Assembly: GCA_008081175.1 (NCBI GenBank) | Contig: VMCW01000117.1 | Span: 1 to 14,455, forward strand | Reading direction: 5' to 3' | Source: Flavobacteriaceae bacterium | GTDB taxonomy: Bacteria > Bacteroidota > Bacteroidia > Flavobacteriales > Flavobacteriaceae | Length of the DNA stretch: 14,455 nt | Part shown: piece by piece, positions 1-7,343 of the stretch | Numbering within the stretch: position 1 is the first letter of the stretch | How the letters are laid out: every line of letters starts with the position of its first letter | Notes under the pieces: model-generated | Database searches by the model: none | What the model was told of the DNA's origin: nothing | Seen by the model: the letters and a program-made list of their open reading frames with translations, nothing else | Position numbers and translations under genes: made by a program

Positions 1-72
1 TTCTTTTGTTGTTCTTTCGATTCACTTTTACACTCTTGTGCCTGTTTCCAACACGTAACTATATTGGTTTAA

Positions 73-92
73 GCAACGCGTTACAGCGTTGT
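73..92. repeat. Small inverted repeat (possible hairpin) upstream of the first gene
   Basis: GCAACGC (73-79) and GCGTTGT (86-92) can pair as a 7-bp stem, six Watson-Crick pairs plus one G-T, around a 6-nt loop GTTACA. No T-run follows directly, so it is a poor intrinsic terminator. AAC/GTT-rich hairpins of this kind occur between genes in flavobacterial genomes and can look like degraded attC-type sites, but no integrase, cassette array or second copy is visible here. The rest of 1-132 holds no convincing gene: the open frame over 6-188 has no recognisable features and overlaps the start of the next gene. Confidence 0.3.
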
Positions 93-132
93 GCCAGAAG
101 GATTTTTTGTATTTTTAGAAAAACTCCAAATT

Positions 133-585
133 ATGAAGATCCCAATCTTACTCCTTTTATTTTTTCTCAGTTTTCAGTCTGTTTTTAGTCAACAACTCGT
201 CAGAAAAGGCTTTCATTTTTATCTCGATGAGGCTCTTCTCGATACAACAGAATTAAAACAACTCTTAGCAAATGAACCAGAGACACTTCGTTTATTTCTA
301 AAAGCCGAAAACAAAAAAACGTTGGTTTCGCTATTGGTTTTGCCTGGAAGTGCCATGATTGGTTATGAAATAGGACGTTTTACCGCCACGGGCAGCATCG
401 GAAGTAAAAAACAGCTGATAGCTGGAGGAGGATTGACTGTAGTGGGTTTGTTTCTGTCTAGAGGACTCAAAAGCAAGTATGATGAAGTTTTAAAACGCTA
501 TAACAATAAAAGTAAACAAGCTGCTGCACAGCAAATAAGTGTATTGGCTACTTCAGCGGGTTTGGGAGTGCGCATTAGCTTTTGA
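133..585 (+). CDS. Uncharacterised small exported protein with paired hydrophobic segments
   Basis: Function unknown. The 150-residue product has a clear Sec signal peptide (hydrophobic core after MKIPILL, likely cut at VFS-QQ near residue 20). The ATG at 133 is preferred because it places the signal peptide at the N-terminus; an upstream GTG at 91 would add 14 residues and bury it. The mature part begins with a short KGFHFYLDEALLD stretch and a charged helix. Two glycine-containing hydrophobic segments follow (about residues 66-84 and 94-110 of the full protein), then a KYDEVLKRYNNKSK segment and a GLGVRISF C-terminus. From memory, this order (short N-terminal strand, glycine-rich hydrophobic pair, K..YN motif, ending in a phenylalanine) resembles a common but uncharacterised family of roughly 130-180-residue Bacteroidota proteins. 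The final F after alternating residues is compatible with membrane association, but no beta-barrel can be argued. The 70-nt gap to the next gene makes it a probable separate unit. Confidence 0.72.
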   Translation: MKIPILLLLFFLSFQSVFSQQLVRKGFHFYLDEALLDTTELKQLLANEPETLRLFLKAENKKTLVSLLVLPGSAMIGYEIGRFTATGSIGSKKQLIAGGGLTVVGLFLSRGLKSKYDEVLKRYNNKSKQAAAQQISVLATSAGLGVRISF

Positions 586-588
586 TGA

Positions 589-613
589 TTTTACCTTGAT
601 TAAAAGGTCAAAA
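589..613 (+). terminator. Weak hairpin after the first gene, possible terminator
   Basis: Three nucleotides after the stop at 585, ACCTT (593-597) and AAGGT (604-608) form a 5-bp stem around GATTAA. TTTT (589-592) and AAAA (610-613) extend it with one bulged C at 609. The stem is AT-rich, and the nearest T-run on the + strand begins around 624, so termination here would be inefficient at best. No clear -33/-7 promoter for the following gene was recognised in 586-655. Confidence 0.2.
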
Positions 614-655
614 CTATCTCATTTGTTTTTAGTAATTTAACCTACTTAAATTTTA

Positions 656-3082
656 ATGATGAAAAAAACAATATTTCTAGTTGCGATCATTATACTTTTT
701 CAAGCTAATGCTTTGGCTCAAAACAAAAACAAAGTCAAACCTGCTTCGGTTTTGGAAAACACCCAAGGGTTCAAGGGTTTTTTTAATTTCAACTACAACG
801 AAAAAGAGGACGCACTTTATTTGACTGTAAAAGAGTTGAACAAAGAGTTTCTGTATGTCAACAGTCTGAGTGCTGGAGTTGGAAATAACGACTTGGGTCT
901 GGACCGTGGTCAGTTGGGAGATGAACGCGTGGTTTATTTTTCCAGGTCGGGAAATAAACTGATGTTGATACAACCCAACTTGCGCTACCGCTCTACCTCG
1001 GACAATCCTTTGGAGCAAAGGTCTATTAAAGAGGCTTTTGCAAAATCTGTGCTCTTTGGATTTCCCATAGTAGAGTCAAACAATTCGGGTTATGTGATTA
1101 ATCTTACACCCTTTTTGATGCAAGACGCACATGGAGTAAGTAAACGATTAAAACAGAGAAAACAAGGATCTTACAGTGTTGATAAAAGCCGTTCTGCTGT
1201 TTTTCTAGAGCGCACCAAGGCTTTTCCAAAAAATATTGAGTTTGATATAATGCTCACCTTCGCTGGAACAGCCACAGGAAATATGGTTCAAGGTGTGACA
1301 CCCACACCAGATGCCATAACTGTGCATCAGCACCATTCTTTTGTTGAACTCCCGGATTTGAACTATATGCCTCGCAAATTCGATCCTCGTTCAGGTGCCA
1401 ATGCCTTTACCTTTTACGATTACACAACCCCAGTGAGTCAACCGACCAAAAAACAATACATCTACCGTCATCGCTTGGAAAAGAAAGACCCTGCGGCGGC
1501 AGTAAGTGAAGCGGTTGAACCTATAGTATATTATTTGGATAACGGTACTCCAGAGCCTGTCCGTTCTGCCTTATTGGAAGGAGGGCGCTGGTGGAATCAA
1601 GCCTTTGAAAGTATAGGTTTTAAAGATGCATTTCAAGTGAAAATACTTCCAGATGATGCAGACCCTCTAGACGTGCGTTACAATGTCATTCAATGGATTC
1701 ATCGTTCCACAAGAGGGTGGAGCTATGGATCAAGTGTTTCGGATCCGCGAACAGGAGAGATCATCAAGGGGCATGTCAGTTTGGGAAGTCTCCGTATCAG
1801 ACAGGACTTCATGATCGCCTTGGGATTGCTGGAAGCTCCTTTTGCAGAAGGAGCCAACAAAGAAAATCAAGCTTTAGAAATGGCCTTGGCCCGTATTCGC
1901 CAACTCTCTGCACATGAAATTGGACATACCTTAGGCTTTGCACACAACTTTGCTGCCAGTGCAAACAACAGAACCTCGGTAATGGACTATCCTCACCCCA
2001 ATATTGAAATGAAAGAAGGGCAGCTTTCCATTGCCAATGCCTATGAGGTAGGTATTGGAGAATGGGACAAAGTCAGTGTTGCATATGCCTACAGTGACTT
2101 TCCAGAGGGAACTGAAGAAGAATCTGCTTTAAATACTATTTTGGAACAAAGTGCTGCTGCAGGCCATCGGTTTCTATCCGATAGCGATGCACGTCCCGTA
2201 GGGGGAGCACACCCTAAAGCACATCTTTGGGACAATGGAGCAGAGGCAACCACAGAGTTAGCACGACTCATGGACATTCGTTCCAAAGCCTTAGGACACC
2301 TGACTTTAGATCATCTTAGAAAGGGTGAGCCCTACAGCACTTTGGAAGACCGTTTTGTGCCGATGTATCTGCTCCACCGTTATCAGGTAGAGGCAGTAGT
2401 GAAACTCATAGGAGGGATAGATTATGACTACGCTGTAAAGGGACCTGTAGCTTATCGGGTAGAAGCGGTAGACGCTACGACCCAACGCAATGCTTTGATG
2501 GGATATTTAAATGCTTTAAAGCCTGAGGCCCTTGCTGTTCCTGAGAATTTAAGGACTCTTTTGCCGCCACGTTCTTTTTCCAATCCTAGAACCCGAGAAA
2601 ATTTCCTTTCTCAAGCGGGTGTATCATTTGATTATTTGGGTATAGCAAACAGTCTGAGTGATGCCCTTTTGGGAATGTTACTTCATCCCGACCGGGCGAA
2701 CCGCTTGGTAACCCAATACGGTTTTGATACCAATCAGCTTTCACTAAAAGAAACCTTAGAAGTTCTTATAAATCAGCATTTTAAGTTAAAGCCTAGAGAT
2801 GCACACCACGCTCAGCTCAATGCTGTTGTAAAGTCTGTTCTGTTAAAGCACATGATGTATCTAGGGCAACAGCCCGGAGCAAATCCCGTAGTAAAAGCGG
2901 TAGTTCATGAACAACTGGTCGCTTTGGATCGTTGGCTGGCGGGTCAGGAAGGGAAGGACTTTTCCGATGTGTATCGCGCAGAAATAGACCTGTATTTTGA
3001 GGAACCGGATGACTTTACTCCACCTGTGCCACAGCGTCTTCCTGACGGATCACCTATTGGATCGTTCTCATGTGATTTCTAA
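656..3082 (+). CDS. Secreted zinc-dependent metalloprotease (DUF5117/DUF4953 type)
   Basis: An 808-residue exported protein with a signal peptide (MMKKTIFLVAII..., likely cut at ALA-QN after residue 21); translation could start at 656 or at the next ATG, 659. The N-terminal half has the features of DUF5117: a 'KEFLYVNSLSAG...LGLDRGQLG' region around residues 65-90 and a following beta-rich part to about 270. The catalytic part carries HEIGHTLGFAH at residues 420-430, an HExxHxxGxxH zinc site (H420, H424, H430, with E421 as general base). A downstream SVMDYP with M443 would serve as the Met-turn, so it is metzincin-like. The C-terminal 300 residues fit DUF4953. The C-terminus is not an obvious type IX secretion sorting domain, so the protein probably acts in the periplasm. 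Substrates are unknown. It heads a tight gene run: the next start is 5 nt after its stop. Confidence 0.88.
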   Translation: MMKKTIFLVAIIILFQANALAQNKNKVKPASVLENTQGFKGFFNFNYNEKEDALYLTVKELNKEFLYVNSLSAGVGNNDLGLDRGQLGDERVVYFSRSGNKLMLIQPNLRYRSTSDNPLEQRSIKEAFAKSVLFGFPIVESNNSGYVINLTPFLMQDAHGVSKRLKQRKQGSYSVDKSRSAVFLERTKAFPKNIEFDIMLTFAGTATGNMVQGVTPTPDAITVHQHHSFVELPDLNYMPRKFDPRSGANAFTFYDYTTPVSQPTKKQYIYRHRLEKKDPAAAVSEAVEPIVYYLDNGTPEPVRSALLEGGRWWNQAFESIGFKDAFQVKILPDDADPLDVRYNVIQWIHRSTRGWSYGSSVSDPRTGEIIKGHVSLGSLRIRQDFMIALGLLEAPFAEGANKENQALEMALARIRQLSAHEIGHTLGFAHNFAASANNRTSVMDYPHPNIEMKEGQLSIANAYEVGIGEWDKVSVAYAYSDFPEGTEEESALNTILEQSAAAGHRFLSDSDARPVGGAHPKAHLWDNGAEATTELARLMDIRSKALGHLTLDHLRKGEPYSTLEDRFVPMYLLHRYQVEAVVKLIGGIDYDYAVKGPVAYRVEAVDATTQRNALMGYLNALKPEALAVPENLRTLLPPRSFSNPRTRENFLSQAGVSFDYLGIANSLSDALLGMLLHPDRANRLVTQYGFDTNQLSLKETLEVLINQHFKLKPRDAHHAQLNAVVKSVLLKHMMYLGQQPGANPVVKAVVHEQLVALDRWLAGQEGKDFSDVYRAEIDLYFEEPDDFTPPVPQRLPDGSPIGSFSCDF

Positions 3083-3087
3083 CTCCT

Positions 3088-4119
3088 ATGCTGGTAAATT
3101 TGATAAGTGATACCGTTACCCAACCTTCAGAAGGCATGCTAGAAGCCATGTTTTCTGCTCAGGTTGGAGACGACGTTTTTAAAGAAGATCCTGCAGTAAA
3201 TGCTTTTGAAGAGGAAGTCTCCACCCTCTTTGGAAAAGAAGCAGCTTTGTTTTTTCCTTCTGGGACTATGGCCAATCAAACTGCTATAAAATTACATACC
3301 CAGCCTGGAGAACAGCTGATTTGTGATCATTACGCGCATGTCTATAATTATGAAGGGGGAGGGGTGAGTTTTAATTCGGGAGTTTCTTGTAAATTAATAC
3401 AAGGAGAACGAGGCAAAATCACTGCGCAACAAATAGAAGCAAGTATCAACCCACCCGATTTTTACCACAGTCCCAAAACGAGCTTGGTCTGTTTGGAAAA
3501 CACCACCAATAAAGGGGGAGGAGCGGTTTACGATATAGAAACAATAAAATCCATCAACCATTTGTGTGGTCAAAAGGGACTGGCACTTCATTTGGACGGT
3601 GCCCGGCTGTGGAACGCACTTGAAGTTACGGGCGAGGATCCCAAGCTGTACGGTGCTTTGTTTGATACACTTTCACTATGCTTCAGTAAGGGACTAGGTT
3701 GCCCCATAGGTTCTGTGTTAGTTGGTTCAAAACTACAAATGCAAGAGGCCTTGCGAATTCGCAAAGTTTTTGGAGGGGGTATGCGACAAGCGGGTTATCT
3801 CGCAGCAGCGGGCAGTTATGCTTTAAAACACCACCGTAAAGACTTGAAATTAGATCATCAAAAGGCACAGGAAATTGCAGCAGTCCTCAATACCTGTTCC
3901 TTTGTAGAAGAAGTACAGCCTGTAGAAACCAATATTTTGATTTTTTCCTTAAAACAAGGACTGGACGAAGCTGCATTTATTCAAAAGTTAAAAGAAAATA
4001 ACATTCTCATTATCGGACTTGGAAAAGGGAAACTGCGCATGGTCACCCATAGGGACTATACCGCGGAACACCACCACTATTTGTTAACAACTTTATCAAA
4101 AATGGAAGAGTATGCGTAA
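3088..4119 (+). CDS. ltaE: Low-specificity L-threonine aldolase
   Basis: A cytosolic PLP enzyme of fold type I that cleaves L-threonine or L-allo-threonine to glycine and acetaldehyde. It is 343 residues, the usual family length. Visible family landmarks are SDTVTQPS near the N-terminus, VGDDVFKEDP, the 'FFPSGTMANQTA' cofactor loop, HLDGAR with D170 (pairs with the PLP ring nitrogen) and R173 (substrate carboxylate), and the PLP-binding lysine K201 in FSKGLGCPIGS. The N-terminal motif reads LISDT rather than the common LRSDT. It lies 5 nt after the metalloprotease gene, and its last 8 nt overlap the next gene, so translation of the three is probably coupled. A different beta-hydroxy amino acid as the real substrate cannot be excluded. 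No separate promoter was found. Confidence 0.9.
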   Translation: MLVNLISDTVTQPSEGMLEAMFSAQVGDDVFKEDPAVNAFEEEVSTLFGKEAALFFPSGTMANQTAIKLHTQPGEQLICDHYAHVYNYEGGGVSFNSGVSCKLIQGERGKITAQQIEASINPPDFYHSPKTSLVCLENTTNKGGGAVYDIETIKSINHLCGQKGLALHLDGARLWNALEVTGEDPKLYGALFDTLSLCFSKGLGCPIGSVLVGSKLQMQEALRIRKVFGGGMRQAGYLAAAGSYALKHHRKDLKLDHQKAQEIAAVLNTCSFVEEVQPVETNILIFSLKQGLDEAAFIQKLKENNILIIGLGKGKLRMVTHRDYTAEHHHYLLTTLSKMEEYA

Positions 4120-6244
4120 GGCTATTTTAATTACAAGTATGATTTTTGTTCTTTCAGCTTGTAAAAAGAAAATCGCGATGAATTTCGATACTTCAATTAA
4201 GGCACCTACTGCCGAGAAAAAGCCCTATCAATTGAAAAAACACGGGGATATCCGAGTTGATGACTACTATTGGATTAAAGAACGCGAAAATCCCGAAGTG
4301 ATTGACTACCTGGAACGAGAAAATTACTATTATCAAAAAATTACAGCGAGTTCCGAGGAGTTTAAAGAATCTCTTTTTGAGGAGTTGAAAGGAAGAATTA
4401 AAGAAACGGACGAATCTGTTCCTTATTTTCTCAACGGATACTGGTACATCACACGTTATGAAGAAGGTAAACAATATCCAATTTACCTGAGAAAGAAAGA
4501 TTCTTTAGCAGCTGCGGAGGAGTTGCTTTTTGATTGTAATAAAATGGCAGAAGGGCACGAATATTTCAGACTTACTGGGATTAATGTCAGTCCAGACAAC
4601 AGCAAGGTCGTTTATGGCATAGATACACAATCCAGAAGAAAATACACCCTCTTCGTTAAAGATTTGATTACAGAGCAAGTGTTGGAGACTGAGATTGAAA
4701 ATACAACAGGAGGCACGGCCTGGGCGGCAGATAGCACACATTTCTTTTATGTGCAAAAAAATCCAGAAACACTGCGTTCAGAAAAAATATTTAGACACAA
4801 TATTTCTGCTCCTAAAGAACCAGATCCACTGATTTTTCATGAGGAAGACGAAACTTTTTCAGTATACGTTCAAGAGTCAAAATCGATGGAGTATGTTTTT
4901 ATTTCATCATATAGTACACTCACTACAGAAACTCGATTCATTAAAGCATCAGACCCTACTGCTCCCTTTGAATTAGTTCAAGAACGCACTCGTGGACTGG
5001 AATATTCTGTGGACCATTTTGAAAATCATTTCTATATTTTGAACAACAAAGATGGTGCGATCAATTATAAAATTTCCAAAGCACCCATTTCCACTCCTCA
5101 AAGTGAACACTGGGTGGATATTGTTTCGCATCGAGAAGCTGTTTTACTCGAAGATTTTGAGATTTTTCAAGACTATTGGGTAGTAACCGAAAGAGAACAA
5201 GGACTGAGCCGTCTGCAGGTTCAAAGATGGGATGGAACGGAAGCATATACGATACCTGTAGAGGGAGAAACCTATTCTCTTTCCGGTGGTTACAACCCGA
5301 GTTTTAACACTACTAAATTTAGATACGGTTTTGCCTCTCTCAAAACGCCGAGTACACTCTTTGAGTTTGATATGGCTACCCAAACACAGCAGATCTTGAA
5401 ACAACGCGAGGTGGTAGATACTTCTTTTGATCCAGACAACTACATCGAAAAAAGGGTTTGGGCGTTGAGTCGTGACGGAGTCCAAATACCAATTTCCTTG
5501 GTTCATCACAAAGACGTGTCTCATAGCAGTAGTACCCCTTTGCTTTTATACGCCTATGGCTCATATGGTTCTACCGTTGACCCTACTTTTTCAAGCAATC
5601 GACTGAGCTTGCTGAACAGAGGCTTTGTTTTTGCTATAGCACACATCCGTGGCGGTGAGTATATGGGACGTCAGTGGTATGAAAACGGTAAATTGATGAA
5701 AAAGAAAAATACCTTTACCGATTTTATTGACGCCTCTCAATACCTAATTAATGAAGGATATACCAGTCCAGAACATTTACATGCTATGGGTGGTTCTGCT
5801 GGTGGATTATTAATGGGTGTCGTCTTAAATGAAGCGCCCCAACTGTATCGGAGTGTAATTGCCGCAGTACCCTTTGTAGATGTAATAACAACAATGCTAG
5901 ACGAGAGCATACCCCTTACTACATCTGAATACGATGAATGGGGCAATCCCAACGATAAAGCCTATTACGATTATATGCTTTCCTACTCTCCATACGATAA
6001 CGTAAAAAAACAAAATTACCCTAATTTGATGGTAACTGCAGGCTATCACGATTCTCAGGTACAGTACTGGGAACCCGCAAAATGGGTAGCTAAGTTGCGA
6101 GAGTACAAAACAGACACAAACGCTCTGTTTTTGGTTACCAACATGAGCTTTGGTCATAGTGGTGCTTCTGGACGATTTGATGCCTTGAAAGAGGTAGCTA
6201 AAGAGTATGCTTTTATGCTTCAGTTGGAAGGTAGAGCAGACTAA
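4112..6244 (+). CDS. Oligopeptidase B-type S9 serine peptidase with lipoprotein signal
   Basis: A 710-residue prolyl-oligopeptidase family (S9A) enzyme, best matched to oligopeptidase B (protease II), which cuts short peptides after Lys or Arg. The N-terminal part contains DDYYWIKER (around 46-54), typical of the family, followed by the beta-propeller region and a C-terminal alpha/beta hydrolase domain. The catalytic triad is readable: S562 in GGSAGG, D647 in AGYHDSQV and H682 in SFGHSG. The Ser-Asp (85) and Asp-His (35) spacings equal those I know for the E. coli enzyme. Unlike the cytosolic E. coli enzyme, the first 17 residues form a lipoprotein signal ending in VLSAC, so C17 is probably lipidated. 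The following KKK lacks the acidic surface-export signal described for Bacteroidota lipoproteins, so a periplasm-facing location is my inference. Its start overlaps the aldolase gene by 8 nt (4112-4119). Confidence 0.9.
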   Translation: MRKAILITSMIFVLSACKKKIAMNFDTSIKAPTAEKKPYQLKKHGDIRVDDYYWIKERENPEVIDYLERENYYYQKITASSEEFKESLFEELKGRIKETDESVPYFLNGYWYITRYEEGKQYPIYLRKKDSLAAAEELLFDCNKMAEGHEYFRLTGINVSPDNSKVVYGIDTQSRRKYTLFVKDLITEQVLETEIENTTGGTAWAADSTHFFYVQKNPETLRSEKIFRHNISAPKEPDPLIFHEEDETFSVYVQESKSMEYVFISSYSTLTTETRFIKASDPTAPFELVQERTRGLEYSVDHFENHFYILNNKDGAINYKISKAPISTPQSEHWVDIVSHREAVLLEDFEIFQDYWVVTEREQGLSRLQVQRWDGTEAYTIPVEGETYSLSGGYNPSFNTTKFRYGFASLKTPSTLFEFDMATQTQQILKQREVVDTSFDPDNYIEKRVWALSRDGVQIPISLVHHKDVSHSSSTPLLLYAYGSYGSTVDPTFSSNRLSLLNRGFVFAIAHIRGGEYMGRQWYENGKLMKKKNTFTDFIDASQYLINEGYTSPEHLHAMGGSAGGLLMGVVLNEAPQLYRSVIAAVPFVDVITTMLDESIPLTTSEYDEWGNPNDKAYYDYMLSYSPYDNVKKQNYPNLMVTAGYHDSQVQYWEPAKWVAKLREYKTDTNALFLVTNMSFGHSGASGRFDALKEVAKEYAFMLQLEGRAD

Positions 6245-6256
6245 TTATTTTTTCAT

Positions 6257-6264
6257 TAAATTTG
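6257..6264 (+). promoter_or_regulatory. -7 element TAAATTTG upstream of the sulfonolipid-type gene pair
   Basis: TAAATTTG fits the Bacteroidota sigma-70-type -7 consensus TAnnTTTG exactly. It lies in the only non-coding gap (43 nt, 6245-6287) before the cysteine-synthase-like gene, 23 nt ahead of its ATG, which would give a leader of about 15-18 nt. No TTG sits at the usual 17-23 nt spacing; the nearest (6224-6226) is 30 nt away, so the -33 element is missing or degenerate. Confidence 0.5.
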
Positions 6265-6287
6265 CACATCTTACGAAGTAATCAAAT

Positions 6288-7343
6288 ATGAATAAAACCG
6301 TGAATGCCTATCAAAATATTCTTCAATTGATAGGAAACACACCTCTGATTAAGCTCAACCGTATGGTAGAAGGGTTTAAAGGAGAATACTTCGCAAAATT
6401 TGAAGCCTTTAATCCAGGCCATTCAAACAAAGATCGCATTGCGTATCACATCATTGAAGAGGCAGAACGTAAAGGTATTCTCAAACCAGGAGCTACTGTT
6501 ATCGAAACCACCTCTGGAAACACAGGTTTTAGTCTGGCCATGGTCTCGATGATCAAAGGTTATAATTGTATACTTGCGGTGAGTTCAAAATCATCAAAAG
6601 ACAAAATTAATATGTTGAGTGCTATGGGAGCACAAGTACATGTTTGTCCTGCCAATGTAGCCGCAGATGATCCTCGTTCTTACTACGAGGTGGCAAAGCG
6701 ATTACACAGTGAGATAAAAGAGTCCATTTACATCAATCAGTATTTTAATGACCTCAATGTAGAAGCGCACTACAGAACTACAGGTCCAGAAATTTGGCAG
6801 CAAACCAACGGTAAAATCACACACCTTGTAGCGAGTAGTGGTACAGGAGGAACAATTTCGGGTTCTGCAAAATTCCTAAAAGAGCAAAATCCTGACATTC
6901 AGATTATTGGTGTAGATGCCTATGGCTCTGTACTTAAAAAATACCACGAAACCCATGAGTTCGATCCCAAAGAAATATATCCCTACCGCATTGAAGGTCT
7001 TGGTAAAAACCTAATTCCCTCTGCAACCCATTTTGAATATATCGACCGTTTTGAAAAAGTAACAGATGAGGAAAGTGCTCATACAGCTAGAAAAGTAACA
7101 CGAACAGAGGGAATGTTTGTAGGATATACCTCAGGTGCTGCTATGCAGGCTGTTATTCAGCTCTCCGAAGAGAATTACTTTAACAAAGACAGTAAAGTTG
7201 TGGTAATGTTCCCCGATCATGGTTCACGCTATATGAGTAAAATTTACAGTGAAGAGTGGATGGCAGAACAAGGCTTTTTTGATTCCGATCACGAGTCGCA
7301 ACAACAGATCGAATATGTAAATGAACAAACTACCAAAAAATGA
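6288..7343 (+). CDS. PLP-dependent cysteine-synthase/CBS-family enzyme, probable cysteate synthase
   Basis: A 351-residue fold-type II PLP enzyme. Visible signatures are IGNTPLIKLN (15-24), the PLP lysine K48 in PGHSNKDR, the substrate loop ETTSGNTG (73-80) and the phosphate-binding loop SSGTGGT (183-189). It has no C-terminal CBS or heme domain, so it has catalytic-core length only. The lysine motif departs from the usual PGGSVKDR at two places (H45 for Gly, N47 for Val). The gene overlaps the following alpha-oxoamine synthase by 4 nt (ATGA). In Bacteroidota such a pair fits capnine/sulfonolipid synthesis, where a PLP synthase makes L-cysteate (from O-phosphoserine and sulfite, as I recall) and the partner condenses cysteate with a fatty acyl thioester. 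Family membership is certain; cysteate as the product is inferred from context. An ordinary cysteine synthase remains the alternative. Confidence 0.82.
   Translation: MNKTVNAYQNILQLIGNTPLIKLNRMVEGFKGEYFAKFEAFNPGHSNKDRIAYHIIEEAERKGILKPGATVIETTSGNTGFSLAMVSMIKGYNCILAVSSKSSKDKINMLSAMGAQVHVCPANVAADDPRSYYEVAKRLHSEIKESIYINQYFNDLNVEAHYRTTGPEIWQQTNGKITHLVASSGTGGTISGSAKFLKEQNPDIQIIGVDAYGSVLKKYHETHEFDPKEIYPYRIEGLGKNLIPSATHFEYIDRFEKVTDEESAHTARKVTRTEGMFVGYTSGAAMQAVIQLSEENYFNKDSKVVVMFPDHGSRYMSKIYSEEWMAEQGFFDSDHESQQQIEYVNEQTTKK

Noticed and set aside
91..132. GTG-initiated 14-residue extension of the first gene
   Set aside because: It would bury the signal peptide that starts at the ATG at 133.
5144..5524. 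126-codon antisense open frame inside the oligopeptidase gene
   Set aside because: No domain signature or start signal, and it lies wholly inside a gene with a complete catalytic triad; a shadow of that coding frame.
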